Positions 5,158 to 12,879 of a stretch of 18,599 nucleotides of DNA are shown in pieces. Source of the stretch: a bacterium (GTDB lineage: Bacteria; UBA9089; UBA9088; JAGUXG01); the NCBI GenBank assembly GCA_030018505.1, contig JASEHO010000013.1, positions 1 to 18,599 of the forward strand, written 5' to 3'. The notes beneath the pieces are model-generated. The model was not told the origin of the DNA. It did not search any database and worked only from the letters and a program-made list of their open reading frames with translations. Within the stretch, counting starts at the first letter, position 1, and each line of letters begins with the position of its first letter. The translations under genes and the position numbers were made by a program.

Positions 5158-8100
5158 ATGAGAAAGATTTTACTCTTCTTGATTGCTGGTGCTATCTTTC
5201 TTCCATCTGCAGGATGGTCGAGGGAAGGAGACTGTGATGATGCCAAGATAGTCTATCTTTCTGCCTTTGAGGTTGACCCAAACCTCCTTCTTATCTTAGA
5301 CAACTCAGAGAGTATGAATATCATTGCTCAGCCTACAGAAGAGAATGGATATACATACACAACTGGAGCAAAAGAGGAGTATCTCTATGACTCAAACATA
5401 ACCTACTCAACACCATTTAAGAAGGATCTGCAGGTGATCGAAGATGGATGGAGGGTGATTGGAGAAAGGTCAGGAAAATGGGTCTGCGCCTATTTTGTGA
5501 AGAATGACTATAGTGGTGGATTTGGAGGAATCTATGAAGCCAATTACCTTAATTGGTTATTAAATAAGGCGCATTTGGAAGATAACCCCTTTGCAGATTA
5601 TGGAACCGACAAGTTCTATAGAATAGAGTTAAAAAGGATAAATACAGGGTATATAAAAGGGATTCCAAGATTCGTTCGTGATTTGACAGATGAAGAAGGA
5701 ATCGCTTTCTTAGATACTACACATCCAAAGTGGTTTGACTTCTATATTTCAAATGACACTATCCAGGGAGAGCCCTGGTATGATTATTGGTATGATAAAC
5801 CAGCCAGTAGAATAAATGTTGCCAGATATGCCATTTGTGAGCTTCTCAGAACAGACCTAAAGAAGATTAACTCTAACTGGGAGTTTAAGTTCTGCTATGG
5901 ACTGATGACATTTCGTAATTACTGGGATCCAGCAATGAAGATATACAATAATGGAGTTTGGCAAGACGCTGAAAATATTACAAATCAATGGATACCCAGG
6001 GGTGGAGAGCTTTTGGTAGAGAATGGAACGATTACTAAGGAACACCTTGATAATATTCAAAGCCATATAGCAACCATAGAAGCAAGGTGGCTTACCCAGC
6101 TTGCAGAGGCAGTCTATGAAGCTGGTGCTTACTATGCAGGAACGGATACATACTTTTGTGTAGCCAGAGGAAATCCACCTATAATTCCTACGATAATAAA
6201 GGGGCCTGTAAGTTATGCTGGTAAGTCCCCTATCCAGTACTGGTGTCAGGACAATAATATTTTGCTTATCACAGATGGCTATCCTACCCGCGATACAGAG
6301 GTTCCACCCCTTAAAAAACTTGGCACACTTCAAGTAGGCCAGACATTTGATGGAGCAGGTAATTATCAGTGGTTTGATTATGACGGAGATGGCAAGGAGC
6401 CTCCACCCTATCAAGAGCTTAATCCTATAGCAAGCCTTATTAAATGGAATACAGGAGCAAGTGCAGTTGGATGTAATGCCTTGATGAAAGGCAGTGATGA
6501 TCTATGGTGCAGTCACTATTTAGATGATGTGGTTGAATATTACTATAAAACAGATATACTTAAGGGGGATACATATAATAAACTTCAGAATATCAATACC
6601 TATATTGTTGGTTTTGGATATGACTCGCCATTCCTTAAAGAAGCAGCAGAGGATACTAATCCTGATGGTTCGTATAACCCCAATAACTACTTTAAGCCTA
6701 AACTTACGAAAAATCAACATAGATATTTTACAGCTACATCCAAGAAGAAGCTGATAGAAGGACTGATGAATATCATCGAGGATATTATTGAGAGGATGTC
6801 CTCCTCTGTAGCTGTCTCTGTCTCCCTTTCAACATCAGAATCTCAGGGTGAAGATAGGCTTGTCAGAGCAAAGTTTGACCCAAGAGGATGGAAGGGTTAT
6901 CTTGAGGCATATACCATTCCATATTGCGATGAGCATAACAAGGATTTTTGGAACGGCCCAATCTGCATTCAAAAGCCTGAATGGGAGGCAGGGGAAAGGC
7001 TTGGAACAGAGACAAAGGATGAAAAGGATGATGATACCTGGAGGAATTTAGGAGGAGGGTCTAATGAGAAAAGAATGATGTACACACGCATTGATGGATC
7101 TAATAGGACAGAGTTTATAAAAGGTAACTTTAATTACTTAAAACCTCTTCTTCAGGGAACAGGAAGTTCATTATCAGATGAAGAGATAAATGCTCTTATA
7201 TGTTGGACAAGAGGCGAATACTGGGTTAATGGCACAGATACAAATGAATTTAACCCAGGAGATAAGGTATTTCTTCCTGATGCTTATGACTGGCTCTGGT
7301 CACGAGATGAGGGCTGGAGGCTCTTTGAGATTGTCTATTCTGGTCCGCGTGTTGTTGGTGCTCCAAATGCCTGGTATGGAACAGAATCTTATACAAAGTT
7401 TGCAAAATACTGTGCGGATAGAGAGCGAGTAGCCTATGTTGGGGATGGTGGAGGTAGTCTCCATTGCTTCAAGCTTATGGATGATACTAGTGGAAATAAA
7501 AATTGGAATAAAGGTGGTTGGGAGAAATGGGCTTATATTCCCTCAAATCTTCTTGGCCAAATTAGATATAAGGCAGAGAAAAATCATTGTCGCTTTTCTA
7601 TGGTTGACCTTGGTGCTGTAAAGTATGATGTTTACTTTCCAGGCTATCCTAATGATGGAATGTATCAGGATACTTATTGGCGAACAGTGTTGATTGGTGG
7701 AGAACGGTCAGGTGGAAGCCAATGGTTCTGCTTAAACATTACCAGTCCAGATTGTATGACTAACCCTGGTAGTAAGACTGTCTTATGGGAGTACGAAGAC
7801 AGAGAGAGATTAGGGGATAGTTATTCCTATCCTGAGGGAGGAAGGATAGAGGATGATGATGGAAAAGAGAAGTGGTTAGCCTTTTTAACCACAGGACCAC
7901 AGGCTACAGGCACCTATCCATATGTTATTGCCTTAGATATTGCTACAACTACGATCAAGAATACAGCTTATAAGTCTATTGTAGTCTATGATGATAAAGA
8001 TCTGGATGGTTCTCGTGATCCAGGCGAAGAATACGCTGTACCTCCTCTTACCTCTTGTTCAGCATTAGACCTTAAAGGATCAGAAAGATTTGATAATGTG

Positions 8101-8955
8101 ATAGATGTGATCTACTTTGGGGATACAGCTGGAAACCTTTGGAAGATGAAGGTTGGTTCTGGAACAGACTCCTGGAAGCCTCGGATTTTATTCAAGACAA
8201 AAGGTATTTCACAACCAATCGCTGTCTCCATCTCTATAGCCTTCAACAGAGGTTATAAACCCTGCTTATTTTTTGGTTCTGGAAGGTATCTTACTAAACA
8301 GGATGCTGTCTCAACTGAAACCCAGAGTTTTTATTGCGTTATAGATAAAGACCCCTGGAATTTGAGTTTTCTTGTTCCATTAAATAGATCTACTAACTTA
8401 AATGAAAGAGGGTGGAATATCACGCTATCGCCAAGCTGTAGTGGAACAGGAAAAGAACAGACCTTTAGTCCATACGGGACAAGGACAACAAACGATAATC
8501 CCGTGGACAATATAAGTAAATCGGGTTGGTTCTTAGACTTTGGTTGGAAAGGATGTGATTTGCAGACTGAAAGGGTAACAGAGCCAGCCCTTATCTATGG
8601 CGGTATTGTCTTTTTCAACTCCATTATTCCAGATACAGCACCCTGTGAAGCAGGAGGATTTGGCTATTTTAATGCAATGGACTATCTAACAGCAAAGATA
8701 ACAAAGGAGGTAATAGAAGGAGCAGGGAAAATAACTACATGCTTTCTTGGAAAGGGCGCGCCCTCTCGGCCAATCATTGATGTGCAGAACAGCGTAGTAT
8801 TAACCCAGATGAGTACCGGTGAGATAATCAAAACACGGATTAAAATGGATATAAAATCTGTCCGGATTGTAAACTGGGGGGAAGAGGGTATAATAACATG
8901 TAATGTTTGCAAAAAGAATATAGTTCATAGTAATTTTCGACAGTTAAAATATTAG
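5158..8955 (+). CDS. pilY1: PilY1-like pilus tip adhesin
   Basis: The product is a 1265-residue secreted protein (signal peptide MRKILLFLIAGAIFLPSAGW). PilY1 proteins sit at the pilus tip, bind calcium, affect pilus retraction and act in adhesion and surface sensing. The N-terminal part contains a von Willebrand A-like fold: LLLILDNSESMN (43-54) gives the MIDAS triad D48-S50-S52, and LLITDGYP near 370 gives the later MIDAS Asp. The C-terminal half is the PilY1 beta-propeller, with VAYVGDGGGSLHCF near residue 760 and VIYFGDTAGNLWKMKVG near 985. A clear EF-hand-like loop lies at D946-K-D948-L-D950-G-S-R-D954. The last 35 residues, with a C-x-x-C pair, are not recognised. It follows pilX by 4 nt, so coupled expression is likely. 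Confidence 0.87.
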   Translation: MRKILLFLIAGAIFLPSAGWSREGDCDDAKIVYLSAFEVDPNLLLILDNSESMNIIAQPTEENGYTYTTGAKEEYLYDSNITYSTPFKKDLQVIEDGWRVIGERSGKWVCAYFVKNDYSGGFGGIYEANYLNWLLNKAHLEDNPFADYGTDKFYRIELKRINTGYIKGIPRFVRDLTDEEGIAFLDTTHPKWFDFYISNDTIQGEPWYDYWYDKPASRINVARYAICELLRTDLKKINSNWEFKFCYGLMTFRNYWDPAMKIYNNGVWQDAENITNQWIPRGGELLVENGTITKEHLDNIQSHIATIEARWLTQLAEAVYEAGAYYAGTDTYFCVARGNPPIIPTIIKGPVSYAGKSPIQYWCQDNNILLITDGYPTRDTEVPPLKKLGTLQVGQTFDGAGNYQWFDYDGDGKEPPPYQELNPIASLIKWNTGASAVGCNALMKGSDDLWCSHYLDDVVEYYYKTDILKGDTYNKLQNINTYIVGFGYDSPFLKEAAEDTNPDGSYNPNNYFKPKLTKNQHRYFTATSKKKLIEGLMNIIEDIIERMSSSVAVSVSLSTSESQGEDRLVRAKFDPRGWKGYLEAYTIPYCDEHNKDFWNGPICIQKPEWEAGERLGTETKDEKDDDTWRNLGGGSNEKRMMYTRIDGSNRTEFIKGNFNYLKPLLQGTGSSLSDEEINALICWTRGEYWVNGTDTNEFNPGDKVFLPDAYDWLWSRDEGWRLFEIVYSGPRVVGAPNAWYGTESYTKFAKYCADRERVAYVGDGGGSLHCFKLMDDTSGNKNWNKGGWEKWAYIPSNLLGQIRYKAEKNHCRFSMVDLGAVKYDVYFPGYPNDGMYQDTYWRTVLIGGERSGGSQWFCLNITSPDCMTNPGSKTVLWEYEDRERLGDSYSYPEGGRIEDDDGKEKWLAFLTTGPQATGTYPYVIALDIATTTIKNTAYKSIVVYDDKDLDGSRDPGEEYAVPPLTSCSALDLKGSERFDNVIDVIYFGDTAGNLWKMKVGSGTDSWKPRILFKTKGISQPIAVSISIAFNRGYKPCLFFGSGRYLTKQDAVSTETQSFYCVIDKDPWNLSFLVPLNRSTNLNERGWNITLSPSCSGTGKEQTFSPYGTRTTNDNPVDNISKSGWFLDFGWKGCDLQTERVTEPALIYGGIVFFNSIIPDTAPCEAGGFGYFNAMDYLTAKITKEVIEGAGKITTCFLGKGAPSRPIIDVQNSVVLTQMSTGEIIKTRIKMDIKSVRIVNWGEEGIITCNVCKKNIVHSNFRQLKY

Positions 8956-8964
8956 GAGGAAAAA

Positions 8965-9270
8965 ATGAAAAGATTGTCTGGATTTTGTGTGCTATTGGTA
9001 TTTTTTGTGGGTTTGGGTCTATCTTATGTTAGTGCTAAAGGGGTGGTTTTGCCTGCTGAAAAAAAGGAGGTGGTAGTCTCTTCAAAAGAGGATAAAAAGA
9101 TGCCAACAAAAAAGACGGTAAAAGCTGCTCCAGCCTTGGGACAAGAAGCTCCATATGTAAGAGCAGCCTTTCTTAAACTCCAAAGACATGGAAAGATAAT
9201 AGCTCCAGATGGAAGTGAGCTAAAGATTATTACAGAAAAGGAGCTTAAAAAATTTCGTGATATTCCATAA
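8965..9270 (+). CDS. Small secreted protein of unknown function
   Basis: The product has 101 residues: a signal peptide (MKRLSGFCVLLVFFVGLGLSYVSA), a Lys-rich stretch (KEDKKMPTKKTVKA, about 43-56) and a short ordered-looking end ending in FRDIP. SD AGGAGG lies just before the ATG and the gene starts 9 nt after pilY1, so it belongs to the pilus operon. It stands where pilE-type minor pilin genes stand in some clusters, but it has no prepilin motif and no pilin helix. I do not recognise the family. A periplasmic accessory role for PilY1 or the pilus is a guess from position only. Confidence 0.7.
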   Translation: MKRLSGFCVLLVFFVGLGLSYVSAKGVVLPAEKKEVVVSSKEDKKMPTKKTVKAAPALGQEAPYVRAAFLKLQRHGKIIAPDGSELKIITEKELKKFRDIP

Positions 9271-9282
9271 CAAAACTTTGCC

Positions 9283-9312
9283 TTGACGAAAGTAATTATC
9301 ATAAGATATAAT
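9283..9312 (+). promoter_or_regulatory. Strong sigma-70-type promoter for the RRM protein gene
   Basis: TTGACG (9283-9288), an 18-nt spacer and a perfect TATAAT (9307-9312) predict a transcription start near 9319, leaving a leader of about 190 nt before the ATG at 9512. Confidence 0.7.
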
Positions 9313-9318
9313 AATCGG

Positions 9319-9511
9319 CAAGTCATAATATGAAGTGGCTGGCTAAATAAAGGGGGTGGTAAAAAAGATAGAATAATATTTCTAAAAGTAGGTTTTGACA
9401 AGCATCCTCATGTGTTTAATGATGCCTTCAGGAGGAGTCGAGGATTTTTATCTGCTTCTACCTCCAAAAGAGATGTTACATCACAGAGGTAAAAAGAAAA
9501 AGGAGGTTAGA
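9319..9511 (+). promoter_or_regulatory. Long 5' leader with possible SD-sequestering pairing
   Basis: The leader contains ACCTCC (9460-9465), complementary to GGAGGT of the SD (9502-9507). It also contains an upstream GGAGGA (9431-9436) that could compete for the same segment. It also holds one arm of a 16-bp inverted repeat (9328-9343) whose partner lies beyond the gene. These pairings are read by eye; no known riboswitch or cold-shock element was recognised. Confidence 0.35.
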
Positions 9512-9878
9512 ATGCAAGTTAGCAAACTATATGTAGGTAATCTTAGTTACTCTGTAGCTAAGGAAAAATTGGAAGAATTATTTTCAGGTTATGGTGAAGT
9601 TAAACAGGTCAACATAATTGAAGGTAAAGGTTTTGGGTTCGTTGAAATGTCCAGCCCAGCAGAGGCTGAAAAGGCAAAAGAAGCCTTAAACGGCACTGAG
9701 TTTGAAGGACGCACAATGAAGGTTGATGAAGCTCGTCCACCTAAAAGTAGAGATGGTGGTGATTACAGAGGAGGTAGAGATAGACAGCCAAGCAGCAGGT
9801 TTGGGCGAAGATATTAAAACCTTTTTAGGGGTAACACTCTAAAAAAGAAAGTGAAACAGCATGCCAGCCACTTCATAT
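9328..9878. repeat. 16-bp inverted repeat flanking the RRM gene
   Basis: Positions 9328-9343 (ATATGAAGTGGCTGGC) are perfectly complementary to 9863-9878 (GCCAGCCACTTCATAT). The arms enclose the leader, the RRM gene and its short 3' region. No convincing target duplication flanks the arms. Confidence 0.85.
9512..9817 (+). CDS. RRM-domain RNA-binding protein
   Basis: The 101-residue product has a single RNA recognition motif with a Gly/Arg-rich tail, as in the cyanobacterial Rbp proteins and other bacterial RRM proteins. RNP2 is LYVGNL (6-11). RNP1 is KGFGFVEM (39-46), with the aromatic residues that stack on RNA bases at Y7, F41 and F43. The tail (about 76-101) is RDGGDYRGGRDRQPSSRFGRRY-like and short. 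It probably binds single-stranded RNA as a cytoplasmic chaperone or regulator; its targets are unknown. The ATG at 9512 is chosen because of the excellent SD AAGGAGG. The frame stays open upstream to an ATG at 9395, but that extension has no SD and does not look like protein. The gene appears monocistronic, with its own promoter. Confidence 0.93.
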   Translation: MQVSKLYVGNLSYSVAKEKLEELFSGYGEVKQVNIIEGKGFGFVEMSSPAEAEKAKEALNGTEFEGRTMKVDEARPPKSRDGGDYRGGRDRQPSSRFGRRY

Positions 9879-9901
9879 ATACCGAGAAGGCAGCAGATTT
9901 T

Positions 9902-10090
9902 ACAAAAACCGTAATTATTTACCCATCTAAAAGTGAAGCAACAACCAGGTAAAAAGGGAATTCATTGCAAAATTATCAATTAGCAATTATCAATTAGCTT
10001 TTGAAGAAGAGGAATAATTTTGAAATGCTAATTGCTAATTTTACATTTTACATTGAACTTCTTCAGATGAGTAAAGTGTTAACAAAAACC
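9902..10090 (+). mobile_element. MITE-like element, copy A, with 9-bp direct repeats
   Basis: The element (9911-10081, 171 bp) lies between two copies of ACAAAAACC (9902-9910 and 10082-10090). Its left end TAATTATTTACCCATCT and the complement of its right end, TAACACTTTACTCATCT, match at 13 of 17 positions. Inside are a core (AAAAAGGGAATTCATTGC), AATTATC/AATTAGC heptamers and a TTTTACATTTTACATTGAAC block, all shared with copy B at 12838-13017. It contains no ORF, as expected of a non-autonomous element. Its left end reads as VIIYPSKSEATTR and a stop in the frame used by the LOG-like gene at copy B. It explains most of the gene-free stretch 9818-10142. Confidence 0.7.
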
Positions 10091-10129
10091 TTTTAAGACC
10101 AAAGCTGATAAAAAGAGAAAAAGGTTTTT
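10084..10129 (-). terminator. Possible terminator of the ABC exporter gene
   Basis: AAAAACCTTTT (10084-10094) pairs with AAAAGGTTTTT (10119-10129) in an 11-bp stem with a 24-nt loop. On the minus strand the stem ends in five T residues, about 15-60 nt after the exporter stop codon. The stem is poor in G+C and the loop is long, so this is tentative. Its left arm overlaps the direct repeat of element A. Confidence 0.4.
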
Positions 10130-10142
10130 TAGTATTTACACA

Positions 10143-11888
10143 TTATCCACTCTCATATAGCCTCTTATAGACCCCATTCTTCTTCATAAGCTCAGAATGC
10201 GTTCCAATCTCAGCAATCTCTCCTCTATCTATAACGACAATCCTATCACAGGAGAGAATAGAGGATAGCCTGTGGGCAATAATAATAGTCGTCTGATTTC
10301 GCATAACCCGTGTAATGGACTCCCTTATAATCTTTTCTGACTCTTGGTCAACATGGGATGTTGCCTCATCTAAGATAAGAATCTTCGGCTTGATAATAAT
10401 AGCTCGGGCTATGGCTATCCTCTGCCTTTGTCCACCAGAAAGCCTTGCTCCATGCTCACCAACCTCTGTTTGGTATCCATCGGAAAGCTCCGAGATAAAC
10501 CTATCGGCTCCAGAGGAAACCGCTGCTTTTTCTATCTCATCGCAAGATAGCCAAGGAGCACCATAGGCAATATTCTCAGCAACAGTCCCTGAAAATAGAG
10601 CCACCTCCTGGGGAACGACACCAATGGATTGACGCAAGCTCAAGAGACTACACTCCTTTATATCCTGACCATCAATTAAAATTCTTCCTGTGTCTGGGTG
10701 ATAGAATCCAAGGATAAGATTTATCAAGGTGCTTTTTCCTGCGCCTGATGGTCCAATAATGGCTACTGTCTCTCCAAAAGCAATTTCCATGTTTATATTG
10801 GAAAGAACAGCCTTTTTTCTGTAAGAGAAAGATAGGTTTTCTATCTCTATTCTTCCTTCTTCAATCTTGATTGGATTGTCTCTTTCCTTCTCTTCTTCTA
10901 CATCCAATATCTCAAAGATGTGGTTTCCAGCAGATATTGCTTGTTGAATCAAAAGATTTGCATTTGTTAGGGATTTGATAGGAGTAGATATTACACCGAT
11001 ATAAAAAAGAAAGGCAACGAGCTTTCCTACAGTAAGCGAACCCTCTATCACCTGATGAGCACCGTATCCACAGACAATAAGAATTCCCATAGTTCCCAAA
11101 AACTCAACTACTGGACATGAAAGGCTGAGTAGCTTTATTCCCTTAAAAGAAAACTTGAAGTAGTCCTGGTTTTTGAAAGCGAACCTCTCCTTTTCGTAAT
11201 CTTCCTTTACAAATGTCTTAACTGTCATAATGTTATGAAGAATCTCTGTGGTTATTCCCAAAAGCTGTGCCATTTTCTGCTGGGCAGAAAAAGCAATCCT
11301 TCGCATCCTGGCTCCAAATCTTATGATGACAAATACAGTCAAAGGCGCCAGAATCAATGTAAGGAGGGTAAGCTTCCAATGAATATAGAATAAAACCGAG
11401 ATAGAGCCAAGAACGATAAAAGGATTTTTGATGATACTTAATATCTCCTCTGAAAGAAAGTTTTGGAGGATGAGGGTGTCATTGGTTATCCTGGAGATAA
11501 TCTCACCCTTCTTCTTCTCTTTATGAAAGGAGATGGAAAGCCCAAGAAGGTGGTTAAATATTTGAGACCTCAAATTAAATATAACCCGATTACCAATAAA
11601 GTTCAAGGTAATTGCCTGGCCATACCTTGAAAGACCCAAAATAAAAGCTATTCCAAAGGTGGCCAGAAGGATTAAATTTATCTTGTCTGGCTCTTTATCT
11701 GGCAATGCATCTATAAGTTGTTTCATCATCCAGGGCATAGCTACAGTGCAGGCAGAATAGATAAGCATACAGCCTGATGCACCAAGGAGATGTTTTTTGA
11801 AAGGGAAGATATATTTCAGTAGCCTGAAGAGTGTTTTCATATAATAAGTGTATGGTGTGTAGTTAAAATTAGACATCAAAATTTTCAA
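10143..11888 (-). CDS. ABC exporter, MsbA-like half-transporter
   Basis: The 581-residue product is a fused membrane and ATPase half-transporter that should work as a homodimer in the inner membrane. Six membrane segments lie in residues about 35-310. The nucleotide-binding domain has Walker A GPSGAGKS (379-386), Q-loop near Q427, signature LSGGQRQR (483-490), Walker B ILILDE with catalytic E508, and switch His H539 (IIAHRLSS). The family exports lipids (MsbA), drugs or peptides; lipid A flipping is plausible but nothing here proves it. The start is uncertain: no SD precedes M1, and M17 (MKTLFRLLKYIFPF) would give a more typical 565-residue protein. It is transcribed divergently from flgM and appears to be alone. 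Confidence 0.88.
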   Translation of the reverse strand: MKILMSNFNYTPYTYYMKTLFRLLKYIFPFKKHLLGASGCMLIYSACTVAMPWMMKQLIDALPDKEPDKINLILLATFGIAFILGLSRYGQAITLNFIGNRVIFNLRSQIFNHLLGLSISFHKEKKKGEIISRITNDTLILQNFLSEEILSIIKNPFIVLGSISVLFYIHWKLTLLTLILAPLTVFVIIRFGARMRRIAFSAQQKMAQLLGITTEILHNIMTVKTFVKEDYEKERFAFKNQDYFKFSFKGIKLLSLSCPVVEFLGTMGILIVCGYGAHQVIEGSLTVGKLVAFLFYIGVISTPIKSLTNANLLIQQAISAGNHIFEILDVEEEKERDNPIKIEEGRIEIENLSFSYRKKAVLSNINMEIAFGETVAIIGPSGAGKSTLINLILGFYHPDTGRILIDGQDIKECSLLSLRQSIGVVPQEVALFSGTVAENIAYGAPWLSCDEIEKAAVSSGADRFISELSDGYQTEVGEHGARLSGGQRQRIAIARAIIIKPKILILDEATSHVDQESEKIIRESITRVMRNQTTIIIAHRLSSILSCDRIVVIDRGEIAEIGTHSELMKKNGVYKRLYESG

Positions 11889-11903
11889 AAGCCAAATATT
11901 ACT

Positions 11904-11930
11904 TAAGGTTTTTTCAAAAAATGCCGATAA
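11904..11930 (+). promoter_or_regulatory. Sigma-28 (FliA/SigD) promoter of flgM
   Basis: TAAGGTTT (11904-11911), an 11-nt spacer and GCCGATAA (11923-11930) match the sigma-28 consensus TAAAGTTT-N11-GCCGATAA at 15 of 16 positions with exact spacing. Transcription would start near 11937, about 30 nt before the flgM-like start codon. Confidence 0.8.
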
Positions 11931-11967
11931 ATAAAAAAGAGGGGGGTTTATTTTAAGGAGAGAAACT

Positions 11968-12339
11968 ATGGATTTTTTTAAGGTTGATGATAATCCAATA
12001 AAATCTTATGAGACAAATTCAAAAGGAAAGAGCCAGAAGAAGGAGGAGGCAGGTGCATCTTTTTCTGAAATCCTTGCCTCGGATAACAAGAAGAGAATTT
12101 ATGACCTTCCTAAGATATTTGCTTTATCTACCTCTTCAGGTGAAGATAAGGCAACTATATCCGAATCTGCAAGAACAGCTTATGAACTCTTTAAGTTAGT
12201 CAACATCGTTAAGAAGTCGCCTGATATAAGAGAGGCTGAGATAGCCCATGCCAAAGATAGCCTTGAAAAAGGATTTTCCGACCCAAGAATAGATGCTATA
12301 ATTGCCGAAAGGATACTAAATATCTTCTTACCAAGATAA
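11968..12339 (+). CDS. flgM: FlgM-like anti-sigma-28 factor
   Basis: The product has 123 residues. FlgM binds and inhibits sigma-28 until the flagellar hook is complete, then is exported. The first 60 residues are polar and probably disordered, as in FlgM. The C-terminal part has the family pattern: ATISESARTAYELFKLV (about 62-78), PDIREAEIAHAKDSLEKGF (about 84-102) and DPRIDAIIAERILNIFL, equivalent to the iS-x-x-A, R-x-x-k-V-x-x-(l/a)-k-x-x-I-x-x-G and a-x-x-(i/l)-(l/a) helices. SD AAGGAG lies 8 nt before the ATG. A near-perfect sigma-28 promoter upstream gives independent support, since flgM is typically under sigma-28 control. It is somewhat longer than the usual ~90-100 residues. No other flagellar gene lies in the window. 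Confidence 0.75.
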   Translation: MDFFKVDDNPIKSYETNSKGKSQKKEEAGASFSEILASDNKKRIYDLPKIFALSTSSGEDKATISESARTAYELFKLVNIVKKSPDIREAEIAHAKDSLEKGFSDPRIDAIIAERILNIFLPR

Positions 12340-12372
12340 GATAGCCAGCAATCAGCTTAAAACTACCAACCT

Positions 12373-12879
12373 ATGTGTCTTACATTTGATAAAAAGCCCA
12401 GAAGAATTGGTGTAATTGGAGGAGAAGACTCTTCTTCAGAGATTCAATCCTTAGCCAGGGATGTTGGAAAAGAGATAGGAAAGCGTGGGTTTATCCTTAT
12501 CTCGGGTGGATTAGGGGGTGTGATGGAGTCTGCCTGCTCTGGAGCAAAAACTGCTGGTGGGATAACCATTGGAATCTTACCTGATAAAATCGCATCTTCA
12601 GCAAATCCTTTCGTTGATATTCCGATTGTCACTGGGATAGGCTATGCAAGAAATATGATCGTTGTCCTCTCCTCAGAGGTGATTATCGCTATTGGTGGAA
12701 GGCATGGAACATTATCTGAGATAGCTTATGGACTCACCTTCAAAATTCCAATAATTGGGCTTTCTACCTGGGATATAGAGGGAATAATTCCAGCCAAAAC
12801 CCCAGAAGAAGCAGTATCCTTGGCCGCATCACTTCTTGTAACTATTTACCCATCTAAAAGTGAAGCAACAACTAAGTAA
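12373..12879 (+). CDS. LOG/TIGR00725-like Rossmann-fold protein
   Basis: The 168-residue product resembles the LOG-like, TIGR00725 family of presumed nucleotide- or nucleoside-5'-monophosphate-binding proteins. IGVIGGEDSSSEIQSLARDV opens the fold. ILISGGLGGVMESACSGAK (about 38-56) has the S-G-G-x-x-G-x-M motif, and AIGGRHGTLSEIAYGL (about 111-126) corresponds to the PGGxGTxxE motif, with Gly replacing Pro. LOG enzymes release ribose-5-phosphate from nucleotide substrates; the substrate here is unknown. No SD precedes the ATG (MCLTF), so the start is the weakest part of this call. The last 13-14 residues (VTIYPSKSEATTK) and the stop lie inside repeat copy B, so the C-terminus is probably derived from the element. 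It begins 33 nt after flgM. Confidence 0.82.
   Translation: MCLTFDKKPRRIGVIGGEDSSSEIQSLARDVGKEIGKRGFILISGGLGGVMESACSGAKTAGGITIGILPDKIASSANPFVDIPIVTGIGYARNMIVVLSSEVIIAIGGRHGTLSEIAYGLTFKIPIIGLSTWDIEGIIPAKTPEEAVSLAASLLVTIYPSKSEATTK

Noticed and set aside
5857..6414. 185-residue minus-strand ORF inside pilY1
   Set aside because: It lies opposite an unbroken, well-recognised protein and its translation has no recognisable domain; it is a shadow frame.
9395..9511. 39-codon N-terminal extension of the RRM protein
   Set aside because: The frame is open, but the extension has no SD and no protein-like pattern. A strong SD stands directly before the ATG at 9512, and the RRM fold begins right there.
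9824..9850. TTTTTAG...CTAAAAA hairpin after the RRM gene as intrinsic terminator
   Set aside because: The stem is short and AT-only, and no T-run follows on the plus strand. GTAACACT here may also be a decayed repeat end, but the match is too short to call.
9328..9878. RRM gene as cargo of an insertion sequence bounded by the 16-bp inverted repeats
   Set aside because: No transposase and no flanking target duplication are visible, and the promoter lies outside the arms; kept only as an inverted-repeat finding.
9961..10000. AATTATC/AATTAGC runs as a CRISPR array or iteron origin
   Set aside because: The units are 7 nt without spacers, are part of the dispersed element, and there are no cas, dnaA or rep genes nearby.
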